In this document: one piece after another, positions 1 to 8,661 of the stretch
How positions within the stretch are numbered: the stretch's first letter is position 1
Layout of the letters: each line of letters starts with the position of its first letter
NCBI RefSeq assembly: GCF_000718025.1
Contig: NZ_JODS01000002.1
Span: 62,001-126,000 of the forward strand
Direction of reading: 5' to 3'
DNA: 64,000 nt
Origin: Kitasatospora purpeofusca
GTDB taxonomy: Bacteria > Actinomycetota > Actinomycetes > Streptomycetales > Streptomycetaceae
Translations under genes and position numbers: made by a program
Notes under the pieces: model-generated
What the model was told of the DNA's origin: nothing
Seen by the model: only the letters and a program-made list of their open reading frames with translations
Database searches by the model: none

Positions 1-446
1 GGCTGGAGACCACCGGGCTGATCCGGGCGCTCCCGCAGGCCGGTCCGGTGCGCGGGCAGAAGAAGGAGTACGAGGTACTGCCCGCCGGCCGGGCCGAACT
101 GGCGCGGTGGACGGCCGCCGCCGACGACCCCCGGCCGATCCGCGACCCGCTGGTGCTGCGGCTGCGCGCCGCCGCCGTGGTCGGCACGGCCGGGCTCGAA
201 GCCGAGCTGCGCCGCCATCTCGACCTGCACCGGGCGCAGTTGGCCCAGTACGAGGCGATCGGGCGGCGCGACTTCCCGGCCGGCGAGGAGGACGGGGCCG
301 ATCCGCTCCAGTACGCGGTGCTGCGGGCCGGTGTCGGGCTGGAGTCCTTCTGGGTGCGGTGGCTCGCGGAGACCGTCGAGAGCCTGCCGCCGGCACCGGG
401 CGAGCCGCCGGCAGAAGGCCCGGAAACCCGGGAAAACCGCTCCTGA
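1..446 (+). CDS. PadR-family transcriptional regulator, 5' end outside window
   Basis: The reading frame is already open at base 3 (LETTGLIRALPQAGPV) and continues into RGQKKEYEVLPAGRAELARW. This is the wing and end of a PadR winged-helix domain, where GLI...R.KKEYELTPAGR is diagnostic. A helical C-terminal dimerisation domain of about 90 residues (Vir_act_alpha_C type) follows. The recognition helix and start codon lie upstream of the window. PadR proteins usually repress neighbouring transporter or detoxification genes; the target here is not visible. Family call is firm, role is inferred. Confidence 0.8.
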   Translation, partial: LETTGLIRALPQAGPVRGQKKEYEVLPAGRAELARWTAAADDPRPIRDPLVLRLRAAAVVGTAGLEAELRRHLDLHRAQLAQYEAIGRRDFPAGEEDGADPLQYAVLRAGVGLESFWVRWLAETVESLPPAPGEPPAEGPETRENRS

Positions 447-538
447 CCTGCACCTTCACGCTCCGGGCGGGCGCTCCCCGGGGGCCGGTGGGACACTGGA
501 CGCCTGTCCCTCCGCGACCTCATCGATCGGGGGCCCGT

Positions 539-1285
539 ATGTCCCTCCCGAGGCATCTCCGCGCGCTCACCGCGGCGGCCGTCGCCACCGTGCTCACCCT
601 CGGCACCGCCCAGCTCGCGGCGGGAGCACCACCCGCGCCCACGTCCGCCTCCGCCGTCACGGCGGCGGCGCCTCTGCTGCCGACCGACGAGCAGCTCCGG
701 GCGGCCCTGCTGACCGCCGCCGAGATCGGCCCCGACTTCACCGAGGTCCCGGCCGGCCCGGACTCCTCGCCGGAGGCGGGCGCCTCCCCGGTGGCCGGCT
801 GCGACGCCCTGCGCGCGCTGCTGAACCGGGACCCGTCCGGCGCCTCCGCCCAAGGACCGCACCAGGAAGTGCAGTTCGACGGACCGGACGGCACCCCGAT
901 GATCACCGAGTCCCTCAGTGCCGAGGAAGCGGCCCGGCTGGACGCCGACTTCGCCACCGTCGGCTCCGCGTTCGCCGACTGCCACAGCATCACCTTCACC
1001 GACAACACCGGCGCGGCCGTGACCTTCTCGGTGACCCCGATCGCCCTCGGCGACCGCGCCGGGGCCCCGGCCGTCCGCCTCGACGGCGACCTCGCCGGCG
1101 TCCGGCTCAACGGCTACCTCGGCATCGAGCGCCTCGGCGACGTCGCCCTCGCCTACGGGTTCTTCCAGCGCGACTCCGACGACTCCCAGCTCGCCTCGCT
1201 CTACTACCGCGCGGCCGTCGCCAAGGCCGAACGCACCCTGGGCGTCCAGGCGGGCGTCACGACGGCCCCGGGCTCCGCCGTCTGA
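539..1285 (+). CDS. secreted protein, possible PknH-C-like extracytoplasmic domain
   Basis: 248 residues from the ATG at 539. Residues 1-32 form a Sec signal peptide (MSLPRHL, a hydrophobic Ala/Val/Leu core, likely cleavage near AAGA-PP) with no lipobox. The mature part begins with a Pro/Ala-rich linker and then LPTDEQLRAALLTAAEIGPDF. Two cysteines (CDALR and DCHSI) could form a disulfide. The pattern resembles actinomycete extracytoplasmic sensor domains of the PknH_C/LpqN kind, but that likeness is from memory and weak. It follows the PadR gene after about 90 bp. The frame upstream of 539 stays open but reads as Arg/Ala-rich noise, so the signal peptide sets the start. Confidence 0.6.
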   Translation: MSLPRHLRALTAAAVATVLTLGTAQLAAGAPPAPTSASAVTAAAPLLPTDEQLRAALLTAAEIGPDFTEVPAGPDSSPEAGASPVAGCDALRALLNRDPSGASAQGPHQEVQFDGPDGTPMITESLSAEEAARLDADFATVGSAFADCHSITFTDNTGAAVTFSVTPIALGDRAGAPAVRLDGDLAGVRLNGYLGIERLGDVALAYGFFQRDSDDSQLASLYYRAAVAKAERTLGVQAGVTTAPGSAV

Positions 1286-1361
1286 CCGCCGCCCGAGCCG
1301 TCCGACCGCCGCGGGGCGGCCCCGGTCGCGCCGGGACCGCCCCGCTCCGCCGGTGCCGGGC

Positions 1362-1892
1362 TCAGCGCAGCACCCACTGCTGGTAGGCGCTCTCCTGGCA
1401 CTGCCACATGTTGACGTCGCGCCGGGCGCCGCCCGCCGAGTAGTAGTCCTGGAGGCACAGGCCGGACGCCACGTTCTTGAACACGACCGCGTTCGGGCCG
1501 TGCGGGAGCAGTTCCCAACGCTGGGTGGCGGCACCGGAGCAGGCCCGCTGGATCACAGGGCTGTAGGTGTTGAGCGTGGTCGGTTCGAGACACAGGCCGG
1601 ACTTCTGCACCCGCAGCTCGGTGGCCCCGTCGGCCCCGGTGTCCGACCAGAAGCGCTGGTTCGAGTCGTTCTTGCAGTCGAACTCCTGGAGCACCGCGCC
1701 CTCGGCGGTGGAGGCGCCGCGGATGTCCAGGCACTTGCCCTGGACCACGTTCACGTAGCTGTGCAGCACCGGCGCCGCCTGCGCGGGCGCGGCCAGCACG
1801 GTGGCGGCGGCGAGCACCGACCCGGCGACGACGCCGGAGCGGAGGGCGAGGCGGAGGCCGGAGCGGACGGTGGACTGGCGGCTGGATCGCAT
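1362..1892 (-). CDS. secreted ricin-type beta-trefoil lectin
   Basis: 176 residues. The start at 1892 gives a signal peptide MRSSRQSTVRSGLRLALRSG followed by a hydrophobic stretch and AQA-AP. The mature protein is one beta-trefoil of about 130 residues. It carries GKCLDIRG, LCLEPTT and LCLQDYYS with QxW-type motifs (NQRFW, TQRW, YQQW), the signature of ricin B-like carbohydrate-binding domains. No catalytic domain is attached, so it is a free lectin, probably binding polysaccharide outside the cell. Convergent with the preceding gene. Confidence 0.82.
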   Translation of the reverse strand: MRSSRQSTVRSGLRLALRSGVVAGSVLAAATVLAAPAQAAPVLHSYVNVVQGKCLDIRGASTAEGAVLQEFDCKNDSNQRFWSDTGADGATELRVQKSGLCLEPTTLNTYSPVIQRACSGAATQRWELLPHGPNAVVFKNVASGLCLQDYYSAGGARRDVNMWQCQESAYQQWVLR

Positions 1893-2173
1893 GATCGGTG
1901 CACTCCCGGTCTGGTGACGGTCCGGACGCCCCGCAGCGGGGCGCCCCGGCCGCCAGTCTCGGCGTCCGGAAGTGTTCGCCCCAAGACCCTTCGGGCTCCA
2001 TCGAATTCGGGCGTGGCAATGTCCGTGACGTGCCACGAACCGGTCAGAGCCGGGCAACGCCCCCGTCGGGCCGGGCGCGTGCGCATACGGTGGACCCGAG
2101 GACGCGACGGGGCCGGCCGCCACCGCCACCGTGCTGGCCGCGCCTCGCCGGGGAAGCCGACGGAAGGACCGGA

Positions 2174-3202
2174 TTGCTGCGTATCCACTTCACCCACGAC
2201 GACCTGACCAGGGTGCGGATCGCGCGGGCACCCGACCCGCTCACGGAGACCGTACTGAGCCTGTCGCTGGTACAGACCCGCGGGATGGGCGGCGTGGCAC
2301 TGGAGGGGTGGCGCAGCATGACCCGCGGGCGCCTGCGCCCCGAGCTGCGCATGCTGTTCGAGCTGGCGACCTCGGCGGGTGTGGTGGAGGCGCCGGAGGC
2401 GTTCCTGCACGCGGGCACCGGCAGCCTGGAGGACAGCTTGGAGCAGACCTGGTCGCTGCCCCGGCAGTTGTGGGCGGCGGACCTGTGCGCCCTGGAGTAC
2501 CTGCGCCCGACGGCGCCCCGCTGGGTCCGCGAACTGCACCGGGGCGACCGCGAGTGGCGCGGCCTGGTGCAGCGCAGGCTCCGCGAGTACCACGCCTTCG
2601 CGGTGGCGCCCTACTGGCCGCAGTTGCTGGCCGCCACCCACACCGAGCGCACCGGGCGGGCGCTGGCGGCCGCCGACACCGGACTGGACGGTCTGCTCGG
2701 CTCGCTGCACCCGGACGTCCGCTGGGAGTCACCGGTGCTGTCGCTGCCCTGTCCGATCGACGCCGACCTGACGCTGCGGGGTACCGGGATCGTCCTGGTG
2801 CCCACCTTCTTCTGGCCCGAGCCGCTCGCCCTGACGGACAACCGGGGCTTCGAGTACCCGATCGTGCTGCACTACCCACTCGCCCGCGACCTGGCCACCT
2901 ACCGGGCGGTCTGGGCGGCCGCCGCCCCGGCGGAGCCCGACGGCGCGCTCGTCGCGCTGCTCGGCGCCACCCGCGCCCGCACCCTCCGGGCGGTCGCCGA
3001 CCCGGCGGGCACCGCCGAACTCGCGCGCCGCACCGGCACCTCGCCCGCCACCGCGAGCCACCACGCCACCGTCCTGCGCTCCGCCGGCCTGCTCACCACC
3101 GAACGCTCCGGCTCCGGCGTCCGCCACACCCTCACCCCGCTGGGCCAGGCCCTCCTCGACGACCGCCCGGTCCCGCCCGCCTCCGGCCCCGGGACGGCCT
3201 GA
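2174..3202 (+). CDS. winged-helix transcriptional regulator, DUF5937/ArsR type
   Basis: 342 residues from a TTG at 2174. The start is chosen because GGAAGGA at 2162-2168 sits 5 nt upstream and the protein then begins LLRIHFTHDDLTRVRIA, the usual opening of this family (known with Met as M-LRIHFT-DDL). The N-terminal 220 residues are the DUF5937-type region. The C-terminus is an ArsR-like winged helix (ELARRTGTSPATASHHATVL, then RSAGLLTTERSGSGVRH) with helix-turn-helix and wing. No metal-binding cysteines are seen in the HTH. Family from memory, target unknown. Confidence 0.8.
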   Translation: MLRIHFTHDDLTRVRIARAPDPLTETVLSLSLVQTRGMGGVALEGWRSMTRGRLRPELRMLFELATSAGVVEAPEAFLHAGTGSLEDSLEQTWSLPRQLWAADLCALEYLRPTAPRWVRELHRGDREWRGLVQRRLREYHAFAVAPYWPQLLAATHTERTGRALAAADTGLDGLLGSLHPDVRWESPVLSLPCPIDADLTLRGTGIVLVPTFFWPEPLALTDNRGFEYPIVLHYPLARDLATYRAVWAAAAPAEPDGALVALLGATRARTLRAVADPAGTAELARRTGTSPATASHHATVLRSAGLLTTERSGSGVRHTLTPLGQALLDDRPVPPASGPGTA

Positions 3203-3413
3203 CGGGTCGGCCCCTGTCGCGCGGGCGGCCCGGGGCGCCGGGCCTTCCGTCGCCGACGCCCCGCCCACGCGCGTCCGCCGGTGGTTTCCGGCCGACCGCT
3301 CGGCCGGGTGCCGCCTCAGCACTCGGCCGGTCGGCCGCCGCAGGTAGCCTGTCGACCCGCATCGATCTGCATCGACAGGGGCGACCGAGGTCCGCCCGGC
3401 GGGGGAGGGGACA

Positions 3414-3866
3414 GTGGGGAGCACGGCCGAGGAGGGCCCCGGCATACCGGATCCGGGGAGGCCCGGGCCCGGCCCGGTCCACCTGCCGGGGGACCCGACA
3501 CCGGTGGGCGACCCGGTGCACGGGCCGGTGCGCGGCTGCCTGTCGGCGATCGGCCGGTTCCTCGGCGAACTGCTGGGGGAGCTGGTGCTCGGCACGCTGC
3601 TCGCGCTGCTGACCACCGCATCCCTCGCCGGTGTCTTCGTGCTGGCCGAACTCGCCCACCGCCGGGACCCGCTGCTCGCCTGCGCCCTGGGCGCCGTCGC
3701 CGTCCTGCTGCTGCTCCTCGGCGTGCGGCAGTTGCGCCGCCCGAGGGAGCGGCGCGGCCGCGTCGGCCGGATCCTGGCCGCCGGTACGGCCGGGTTCGGG
3801 GTGTGGCTGCTGGCCTGCGTCGGCTACGCCTCGCTGCGCGAAGCCCTGGACCTCGCGACCTTCTGA
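3414..3866 (+). CDS. small membrane protein of unknown function
   Basis: 150 residues from a GTG at 3414, with GGGGGAGGGG just upstream as ribosome binding site. A Gly/Pro-rich cytoplasmic head of about 45 residues is followed by three hydrophobic segments (LGTLLALLTTASLAGVFVLA, LLACALGAVAVLLLLLG and ILAAGTAGFGVWLLACVGYA) separated by Arg-rich loops. No family recognised. The base composition is typical of the window. Confidence 0.6.
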   Translation: MGSTAEEGPGIPDPGRPGPGPVHLPGDPTPVGDPVHGPVRGCLSAIGRFLGELLGELVLGTLLALLTTASLAGVFVLAELAHRRDPLLACALGAVAVLLLLLGVRQLRRPRERRGRVGRILAAGTAGFGVWLLACVGYASLREALDLATF

Positions 3867-3991
3867 CGCGACCGGCCCTCCGACGCGACCGGCCCCCTGA
3901 CCCGACCGGCCCTCCGACGCGACCGGTCCCCGGGGGCGCCGGTCGACCCCTGTACGGTCGGCGCCCCCGGGGACCGGGGACTGGTGTGCGC

Positions 3992-4780
3992 TCAGCGCCG
4001 GTGGAGCGAGAGGCCGGTGGTGCCGGTCCGCTCCACGCCCTCCTGCAGGCGCATGTCGCGTCCGTAGTCGCCGCCGTCCAGGCGGCGGAACGGGACCGGC
4101 TCCTCGCTGAACAGGGCGTCCAGGCGCTGTCCGTAGGCTTCCGCGGCGGCCTCGAACTCCTCGGCCGACAGGCCCTCCGACCGGTACACGGCGAACGGTT
4201 CGAGGGCCGCGATGCCGCTGAACCAGAACACCCCGTGCTGCAGCGGGAACAGCAGGTCCGCCAGCGGCCCGTGCGCGCCCCGGTCGGTGAACGCGGACTC
4301 GCGGCCCCCGACGCTCACCGCGAGCAGACCGCGCTTGCCGCCCAACGCGCCCTCGCTGTACGGCGGGGGGACGTCCGGGCCGTGCGCGAAGCCGAAGGTC
4401 AGCACCCGGTCGATCCAGCCCTTGAGGATCGCGGGTGCCGAGAACCACCACAGCGGGAACTGGAACACCACCGCGTCCGCCCGGCGCAGCTTCTCCTGCT
4501 CGGCGGCGATGTCGGCCGAGAGCCGCCCCGCGCGGGTGGCCTCGTCCTGGGCGCCGAGCACCCCGAGGCGGGTGTCCGCCGGGTGGTCGGGGAAGTCGTC
4601 GGCGTCGAGGGCGGCGTGCCACTTCATCGCGTACAGGTCGGAGACCTCCACCTCGTGCCCGGCGGCGCGCAGCCGGGTGACTGCGAAGTCGCCCAGCGCG
4701 GCGGTGAGCGAGCGGGGTTCGGGGTGGGCGGTGACGACGAGGACGCGCCGGGGCCGCTGCTGCGGGGTGTGGTTGCTCAT
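3992..4780 (-). CDS. NAD(P)H dehydrogenase (quinone), flavodoxin-like fold
   Basis: 262 residues from the ATG at 4780. The N-terminus RVLVVTAHPEPRSLTAALGD is the FMN phosphate-binding strand-loop of Flavodoxin_2 quinone reductases. FQFPLWWFSAPAILKGWIDRV is the conserved core that forms the FAD/FMN and nicotinamide sites. It most likely reduces quinones or related electrophiles with NAD(P)H. A longer reading upstream of 4780 is open, but it would cover the divergent promoter and lacks homologous sequence. Divergent from the MmyB-type regulator at 4878 across 97 bp, a very common regulator/oxidoreductase pairing in Streptomyces that suggests direct control. Confidence 0.85.
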   Translation of the reverse strand: MSNHTPQQRPRRVLVVTAHPEPRSLTAALGDFAVTRLRAAGHEVEVSDLYAMKWHAALDADDFPDHPADTRLGVLGAQDEATRAGRLSADIAAEQEKLRRADAVVFQFPLWWFSAPAILKGWIDRVLTFGFAHGPDVPPPYSEGALGGKRGLLAVSVGGRESAFTDRGAHGPLADLLFPLQHGVFWFSGIAALEPFAVYRSEGLSAEEFEAAAEAYGQRLDALFSEEPVPFRRLDGGDYGRDMRLQEGVERTGTTGLSLHRR

Positions 4781-4877
4781 GGCTCCACCCTCGCCGGGGC
4801 GGCGGACCGCAGCCAGGTCCCTGCTGTTCCGGCGGACTCCGGATCCTGGTAACGGGAGGGCCACCATACTGGAGCGT

Positions 4878-5747
4878 ATGGAGACCACCGCCGCCGCTCG
4901 TGCCGCCGTTCCCCGCCCCGCCCTGGGGGAGTTCCTGCGGGCCCGCCGGGCCCGGGTCGCACCGGAGCTGGTCGGGCTGACGGCCGGTGGACGGCGGCGG
5001 GTGCGCGGGCTGCGCCGCGAGGAGCTGGCGCAGTTGGCCGGGATCAGTGTCGACTACTACGTCCGGCTGGAACAGGGGCGGTCCACCCAGCCGTCGTTCG
5101 AGGTGCTGGAGGCGCTGGCCCGCACCCTGGGCCTGTCGGCGGCGGAACGCCGCCATCTGGACACCCTGGCGGGCTCCCGTCGGCTGCCGCCGCCGGCGCC
5201 CCGGGTGAGTCCGCTGCTGCGCGGCATGCTGGACGCCCTGGGCGCGGGGATGCCGGCCTTCGTGACCGACCACCGGCTCGATGTGGTGGCCTGGAACCCG
5301 CTGGGCGCCGAACTCATCGGCGGCCTGGGGGAGTCGGGGGGCCGGCGGGACCGCAACCAGGCCCGCTTCCTGTTCCTGGACCCCGCCGCCCGCACCGTCC
5401 ACCCGGAGTGGTCGGACCGGGCCGCCGAGGCGGTCGGCCAGCTGCGGGCCTCGGCGGGCACCTGGCCGGACGATGCGGAGCTGACCGGTCTGATCGCCGA
5501 ACTGTCGTCGGCGAGCCCGGAGTTCCGCCGGATCTGGGACTCCGGCGAGGTGATGAACTGCACCTCGGGCCACAAGCGGCTGCACCACCCGGTCACCGGG
5601 ACCCTGTCGCTGGACTTCGAGGCCCTGCACGTCCCGGCCGCGCCGGGCGAGACCGGTCTCGTGGTGCACGTCTTCTCGCCGGGGCCGGACGCGGGCGCCG
5701 CCGCGGCCCTGGCCCGGCTGGGCGGGGCGGTGGACGCGGGGCACTGA
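4878..5747 (+). CDS. MmyB-type helix-turn-helix transcriptional regulator
   Basis: 289 residues. The XRE-type HTH (residues about 12-85) reads RRVRGLRREELAQLAGISVDYYVRLEQGR, the characteristic start of MmyB-like regulators. It is followed by the MmyB-like ligand-binding PAS-type domain (PAFVTDHRLDVVAWNPLGAELIG through FRRIWDSGEVMNCTSGHKRLHHPVTG). Divergently transcribed from the quinone reductase at 3992-4780, which it probably represses until a ligand binds. Start by ATG at 4878, immediately before the conserved region. Confidence 0.88.
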   Translation: METTAAARAAVPRPALGEFLRARRARVAPELVGLTAGGRRRVRGLRREELAQLAGISVDYYVRLEQGRSTQPSFEVLEALARTLGLSAAERRHLDTLAGSRRLPPPAPRVSPLLRGMLDALGAGMPAFVTDHRLDVVAWNPLGAELIGGLGESGGRRDRNQARFLFLDPAARTVHPEWSDRAAEAVGQLRASAGTWPDDAELTGLIAELSSASPEFRRIWDSGEVMNCTSGHKRLHHPVTGTLSLDFEALHVPAAPGETGLVVHVFSPGPDAGAAAALARLGGAVDAGH

Positions 5748-6485
5748 GGGGCCGGCCTCCGGGGCGCCGAGGGCCCACCACCTGCGGCGCCGAGGGGCCA
5801 CCGCCTCCCGCGCCACCGCTACGGCGAATCCGGCGGATCGATCACGACTTGATCCGGGCCCTGTCCCCGGCCGCGCCGGTCGGGCCCCGGAACCGGGCCG
5901 CCGCGCGGCCGCGCCGTGCCCGGTGGTGCGGGCGGCCTCGCCCGGTACCGCGCGACAACGCATGACGTCGGACGATGCCGGAGGGGCCGACGGGCGGCCC
6001 GGGTCCGGTGTCGCCGGGCCGGGCGCGGGCGGTCCGACCGGGTCCGGATTTCGCCGCCCGATGGCTGGTGAGTTTCGGCCAGATGTCGTAAACCATGCAC
6101 CATGGTGGTTGTCCGAGATTTATCGTAGCCTCGGCACGCTCGCACCTCGGTAACGCCGGGCTGGGGGTCGGCCGGCGCCCCTCGGGAGGGAGCACTATCA
6201 GACAGGCATGAACGGGGGGCATCGGAATCGTGCCTTGCGCGCCGGGTCGCTGTGAACATCGTGGACCCGGCGGTCGCAGGAAGCGGGGGATTCCGGGCCG
6301 ACAACCTGCCCGTAAGGGCGGACTTCAGGGCCCGAGGACTCGACGGCGAACTGCTGCGACCGATAGATATATATCATCGGGTCGCGCTCGTCGCATATCC
6401 AAGAGCGAATTTTTGAGCGATTCCGAACGTTTCCGCGTGCCTTTGCGACGACTTTATGAGCCGTGCACAGAAGGGGGAATGTAGA
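5748..6485 (+). other. long intergenic region without a convincing gene
   Basis: About 740 bp between the MmyB-type regulator and the short leader ORF. Its 3' half is markedly richer in A/T than the surroundings (for example around 6361-6425), as expected for promoter DNA in this genome. Short open frames exist on both strands, but none has a ribosome binding site plus recognisable protein pattern. I see no tRNA or insertion sequence. Confidence 0.5.
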
Positions 6486-6563
6486 ATGCGCAGAGTAGGC
6501 TACTTACACACCCGGTGCCAAATTCTGGAAAGAGGGATCGGCGGTACGGGATCCCCGAAATGA
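6486..6563 (+). CDS. possible 25-residue leader peptide coupled to the next gene
   Basis: ATG at 6486 is preceded by a strong AAGGGGGA (6471-6478) at about 7 nt spacing. It encodes 25 residues (starting MRRVGYLHTRC) and its TGA at 6561-6563 overlaps the ATG at 6560 of the following gene (ATGA). That arrangement usually means translational coupling, and the downstream ATG at 6560 has no good binding site of its own. No family; the peptide may only serve to deliver ribosomes. Confidence 0.35.
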   Translation: MRRVGYLHTRCQILERGIGGTGSPK

Positions 6564-7252
6564 GCGGGGCTCCTCGCCGCGGTCACGACGCGCCCGGAAT
6601 TCTCTCCGGGATGTACCGGCACCGAGGTGCGGGACTGCTGCACCTCCAGGCCGAGCAGGACGGCGAGCGCCTCGTCGCCTCCATGCCCCTCCCGGACCCC
6701 TTCGACCTCGACCGCCTGGTCGGGAACCTCGCGGAGGCCAGCGGCCGGCACATCGTGCTGCGCCCGATCCCGGCGGCCCATCTGACCGGGCTCGACGGCA
6801 CCTGCGGCCTCCTGGTGAAGCACGACACCCGCCCGGTCGACCTGATCCTCCACCGCGAGGGCCGGTCGCTCTCCCACGAGGTGGAGTTGAAGGTCCATCA
6901 GCTGGTGCACCTGTGGGCCGGCGACGGCACCGGCCTGGTCGGCCCGCCCGACGTCCTGCGGGCGCGCGGGATGGCGCCGGTCGGAGGGATCCCGGCGACG
7001 GCCAGGTCCCTGAAGCGGGACGCCTTCATCGAGCTGCGCGCCGACCACGCGGCCCGGTTGATCAGTCGCCGGCGCGAGCGCGGACCGGCGTCGGGGACGG
7101 ACCGCCGGGCGTCCTCCGGTGCCGGAGCCGCAGCCGGCTCCGGGGCCGCGGCGGAGCCATCCGGCCGGGAGTCCCGGCAGGCGGCGGCCGAACGCCTCAC
7201 TCCGGGCGCCCGTTCCCGCCCTCTCCCAAGATCTCCGCCATCGTCCCGCTGA
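6560..7252 (+). CDS. IrrE/ImmA-like protein with HQxxH instead of HExxH
   Basis: 230 residues from 6560 (a GTG at 6515 in the same frame is the alternative). Residues about 45-122 follow the layout of Streptomyces ImmA/IrrE-type proteins: LPDPFDLDRLVGNLAEASG, then HIVLRPIPAAHLTGLDGTCGLL, then a dyad region ending KVHQLVHLWAGD. In the family the last motif is the zinc-metallopeptidase HExxH; here residues 113-117 are H-Q-L-V-H, so the catalytic Glu is Gln. The C-terminal 60 residues are Arg/Ala/Gly-rich and overlap the end of the convergent regulator gene by 56 bp. Such proteins normally pair with XRE regulators, as here. Probably a binding protein rather than a protease, or inactive. Confidence 0.6.
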   Translation: MSGAPRRGHDAPGILSGMYRHRGAGLLHLQAEQDGERLVASMPLPDPFDLDRLVGNLAEASGRHIVLRPIPAAHLTGLDGTCGLLVKHDTRPVDLILHREGRSLSHEVELKVHQLVHLWAGDGTGLVGPPDVLRARGMAPVGGIPATARSLKRDAFIELRADHAARLISRRRERGPASGTDRRASSGAGAAAGSGAAAEPSGRESRQAAAERLTPGARSRPLPRSPPSSR

Positions 7253-8063
7253 TGAAGTCCCGGAGCTGGTCCCAGGATTCCTTCGGCAGGTCCTGGCCCG
7301 CGCCGCGCGCGGCCATCACGGTGAACCTGTCGCGCACGGCCCGGGTGGACAGGATCAGCGCGTCCACCTCCGGATCGTCCTGCCGGAAGTAGACCGGCGG
7401 CACGTCGAGGGCGAGCGCCAGGGCGTCGAGCGCCGCGTCCGCCGGCTCGGCGACCTCACCCGCCCGCAGCGAGCGGACCAGCTCCTCGGTGAGCGCGGCG
7501 GAGCCGCTCCTGCGGTTGCCCTCGGCCGCGAGGTGCGCGTCGGAGGGCGCCACCCCGCCGTACACCTCGGTGCGCAGCGACTCCAGCTTCCGTGCCACCC
7601 GGGCGCCCTCGGCCGAGGGTTCCGCCGCGGGCTCCTCGGCCTGGCCGAAGGAGCGCCGCTGCGCCGCGAGCAGTTCGGCCCGGGTCACCCCGTAGGCGGC
7701 GGCCAGTGCCGTCACCGCCTGCTCGGAGAGCGGTCGTCTGCCCTGCTCGGCGGCCCGCACCGGCATGGGGGAGGCGGTGTTGGTGTGGCGCGCGGTGTCC
7801 GCCTGGGTCATCCCGGCGTCGCACCGGAGGTCGGCGAGATTCGGTGATTCGCCGCGCGGAAAGAGCTCGTCCAGGTCGGTGTCCAGGAATGCGGCGATCG
7901 TCGGCAAACGCTCCGGCGGGGGAGCTGCCAGGCCGTTCTCCCAGCGATAGACGGCGTTCACTTTCACATGAAGCCCGGCCGCCAGCGTGGCCTGCGACAT
8001 TCCTTTGACGACGCGGAGGTTGCGCAGCTTATTGCCGTCGAACAAGCGGTCGGGCACGGGCAT
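7197..8063 (-). CDS. XRE-family regulator with two tandem helix-turn-helix domains
   Basis: 288 residues from the ATG at 8063; GGAG lies 1 nt upstream, which is close, and a start at 8138 is also open. HTH 1 spans about residues 10-65 (LRNLRVVKGMSQATLAAGL, NAVYRWENG, DTDLDELF). HTH 2 spans about 70-140 (LRCDAGMTQADTARHTNT, EQGRRPLSEQAVTALAAAYG). The C-terminal half holds a third SinR-like helical stretch (ALTEELVRSLRAGEVAEPAD, ALALALDVPPVYF). Convergent with the HQxxH ImmA-like gene; their 3' ends overlap by 56 bp, so the two transcripts would be antisense to each other. Confidence 0.78.
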   Translation of the reverse strand: MPVPDRLFDGNKLRNLRVVKGMSQATLAAGLHVKVNAVYRWENGLAAPPPERLPTIAAFLDTDLDELFPRGESPNLADLRCDAGMTQADTARHTNTASPMPVRAAEQGRRPLSEQAVTALAAAYGVTRAELLAAQRRSFGQAEEPAAEPSAEGARVARKLESLRTEVYGGVAPSDAHLAAEGNRRSGSAALTEELVRSLRAGEVAEPADAALDALALALDVPPVYFRQDDPEVDALILSTRAVRDRFTVMAARGAGQDLPKESWDQLRDFISGTMAEILGEGGNGRPE

Positions 8064-8661
8064 ACTCCACTGGATGGGGTCTGAAAGAATGATAGTGCCC
8101 AGGGCAGCGGAAGATCCCGACATCCGGGGCATCGGCATGAGCTCGTGACCGCGACCGGAGTTCTGTGCGGCCGTCGGAGGCGCACTCCCACCTTTGCCTG
8201 ATGTCCGTTTTGCTAAGCTTTATTGCTTTTCGCGCGCATTTGTCGCGCACCTTTGCGCGCTACGCGTCGGGCGTCGGATCACTCGAAGGTGATCTGCAAG
8301 CTTGACCGGATCGCTGGAAGTAGATAAATTCTACTTCGAGTGATCGAGGGAGTGGGGGCCGAAGGGCGCCTCTTTCCCGTGCTCCGGCATGTCGTGTCCG
8401 CGTCGTCATTGGCCCCGCGCTTCGTCGTGCGGACCCGCACCATCCGTCCGGCCGCCCCTGTGGCGAAGTCGGCCGGCGTTGTCGAAATCCTGCGCAGCCG
8501 CATCCCGCGGAACCCGGCGGCCTGCACCCATGCGAATCCGGTGGGGCCGGCGGAATTCTCCGTGCGAATTTCCGTACGCATGCCCGCACCACATTTTCCG
8601 ATTCCCCGGTCAGGGTCTGTCGGGGTATTCCTTTCCGCATCGTCACAGGAGGCGATCCGTC
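8064..8661. other. intergenic regulatory region upstream of the biosynthetic locus
   Basis: 598 bp between the divergent XRE regulator and the alpha/beta hydrolase gene. It contains A/T-rich stretches (8205-8240), a promoter at 8302-8330, and a 12-bp inverted repeat GATCACTCGAAG (8277-8288) / CTTCGAGTGATC (8334-8345) that brackets the promoter. The roughly 325 nt from the predicted transcription start to 8662 hold no credible gene, so the mRNA would have a long untranslated leader. Confidence 0.55.
8302..8330 (+). promoter_or_regulatory. sigma70-type promoter with operator-like hairpin over the -10 box
   Basis: TTGACC at 8302-8307, 17 bp spacer, TAAATT at 8325-8330. The inverted repeat GAAGTAGA (8317-8324) / TCTACTTC (8330-8337) with a 5-nt centre covers the -10 box, a position where a repressor would block initiation. 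It is the only near-consensus promoter I found in front of the NRPS/PsuG locus. Confidence 0.6.

Noticed and set aside
3132..5963. 943-residue open frame on the minus strand
   Set aside because: Pro/Arg/Gly noise spanning three better-supported genes.
5819..6304. Open frames of 126-161 residues on the minus strand in the 5.8-6.3 kb gap
   Set aside because: Pro/Arg-rich translation, no binding site, no homology pattern.
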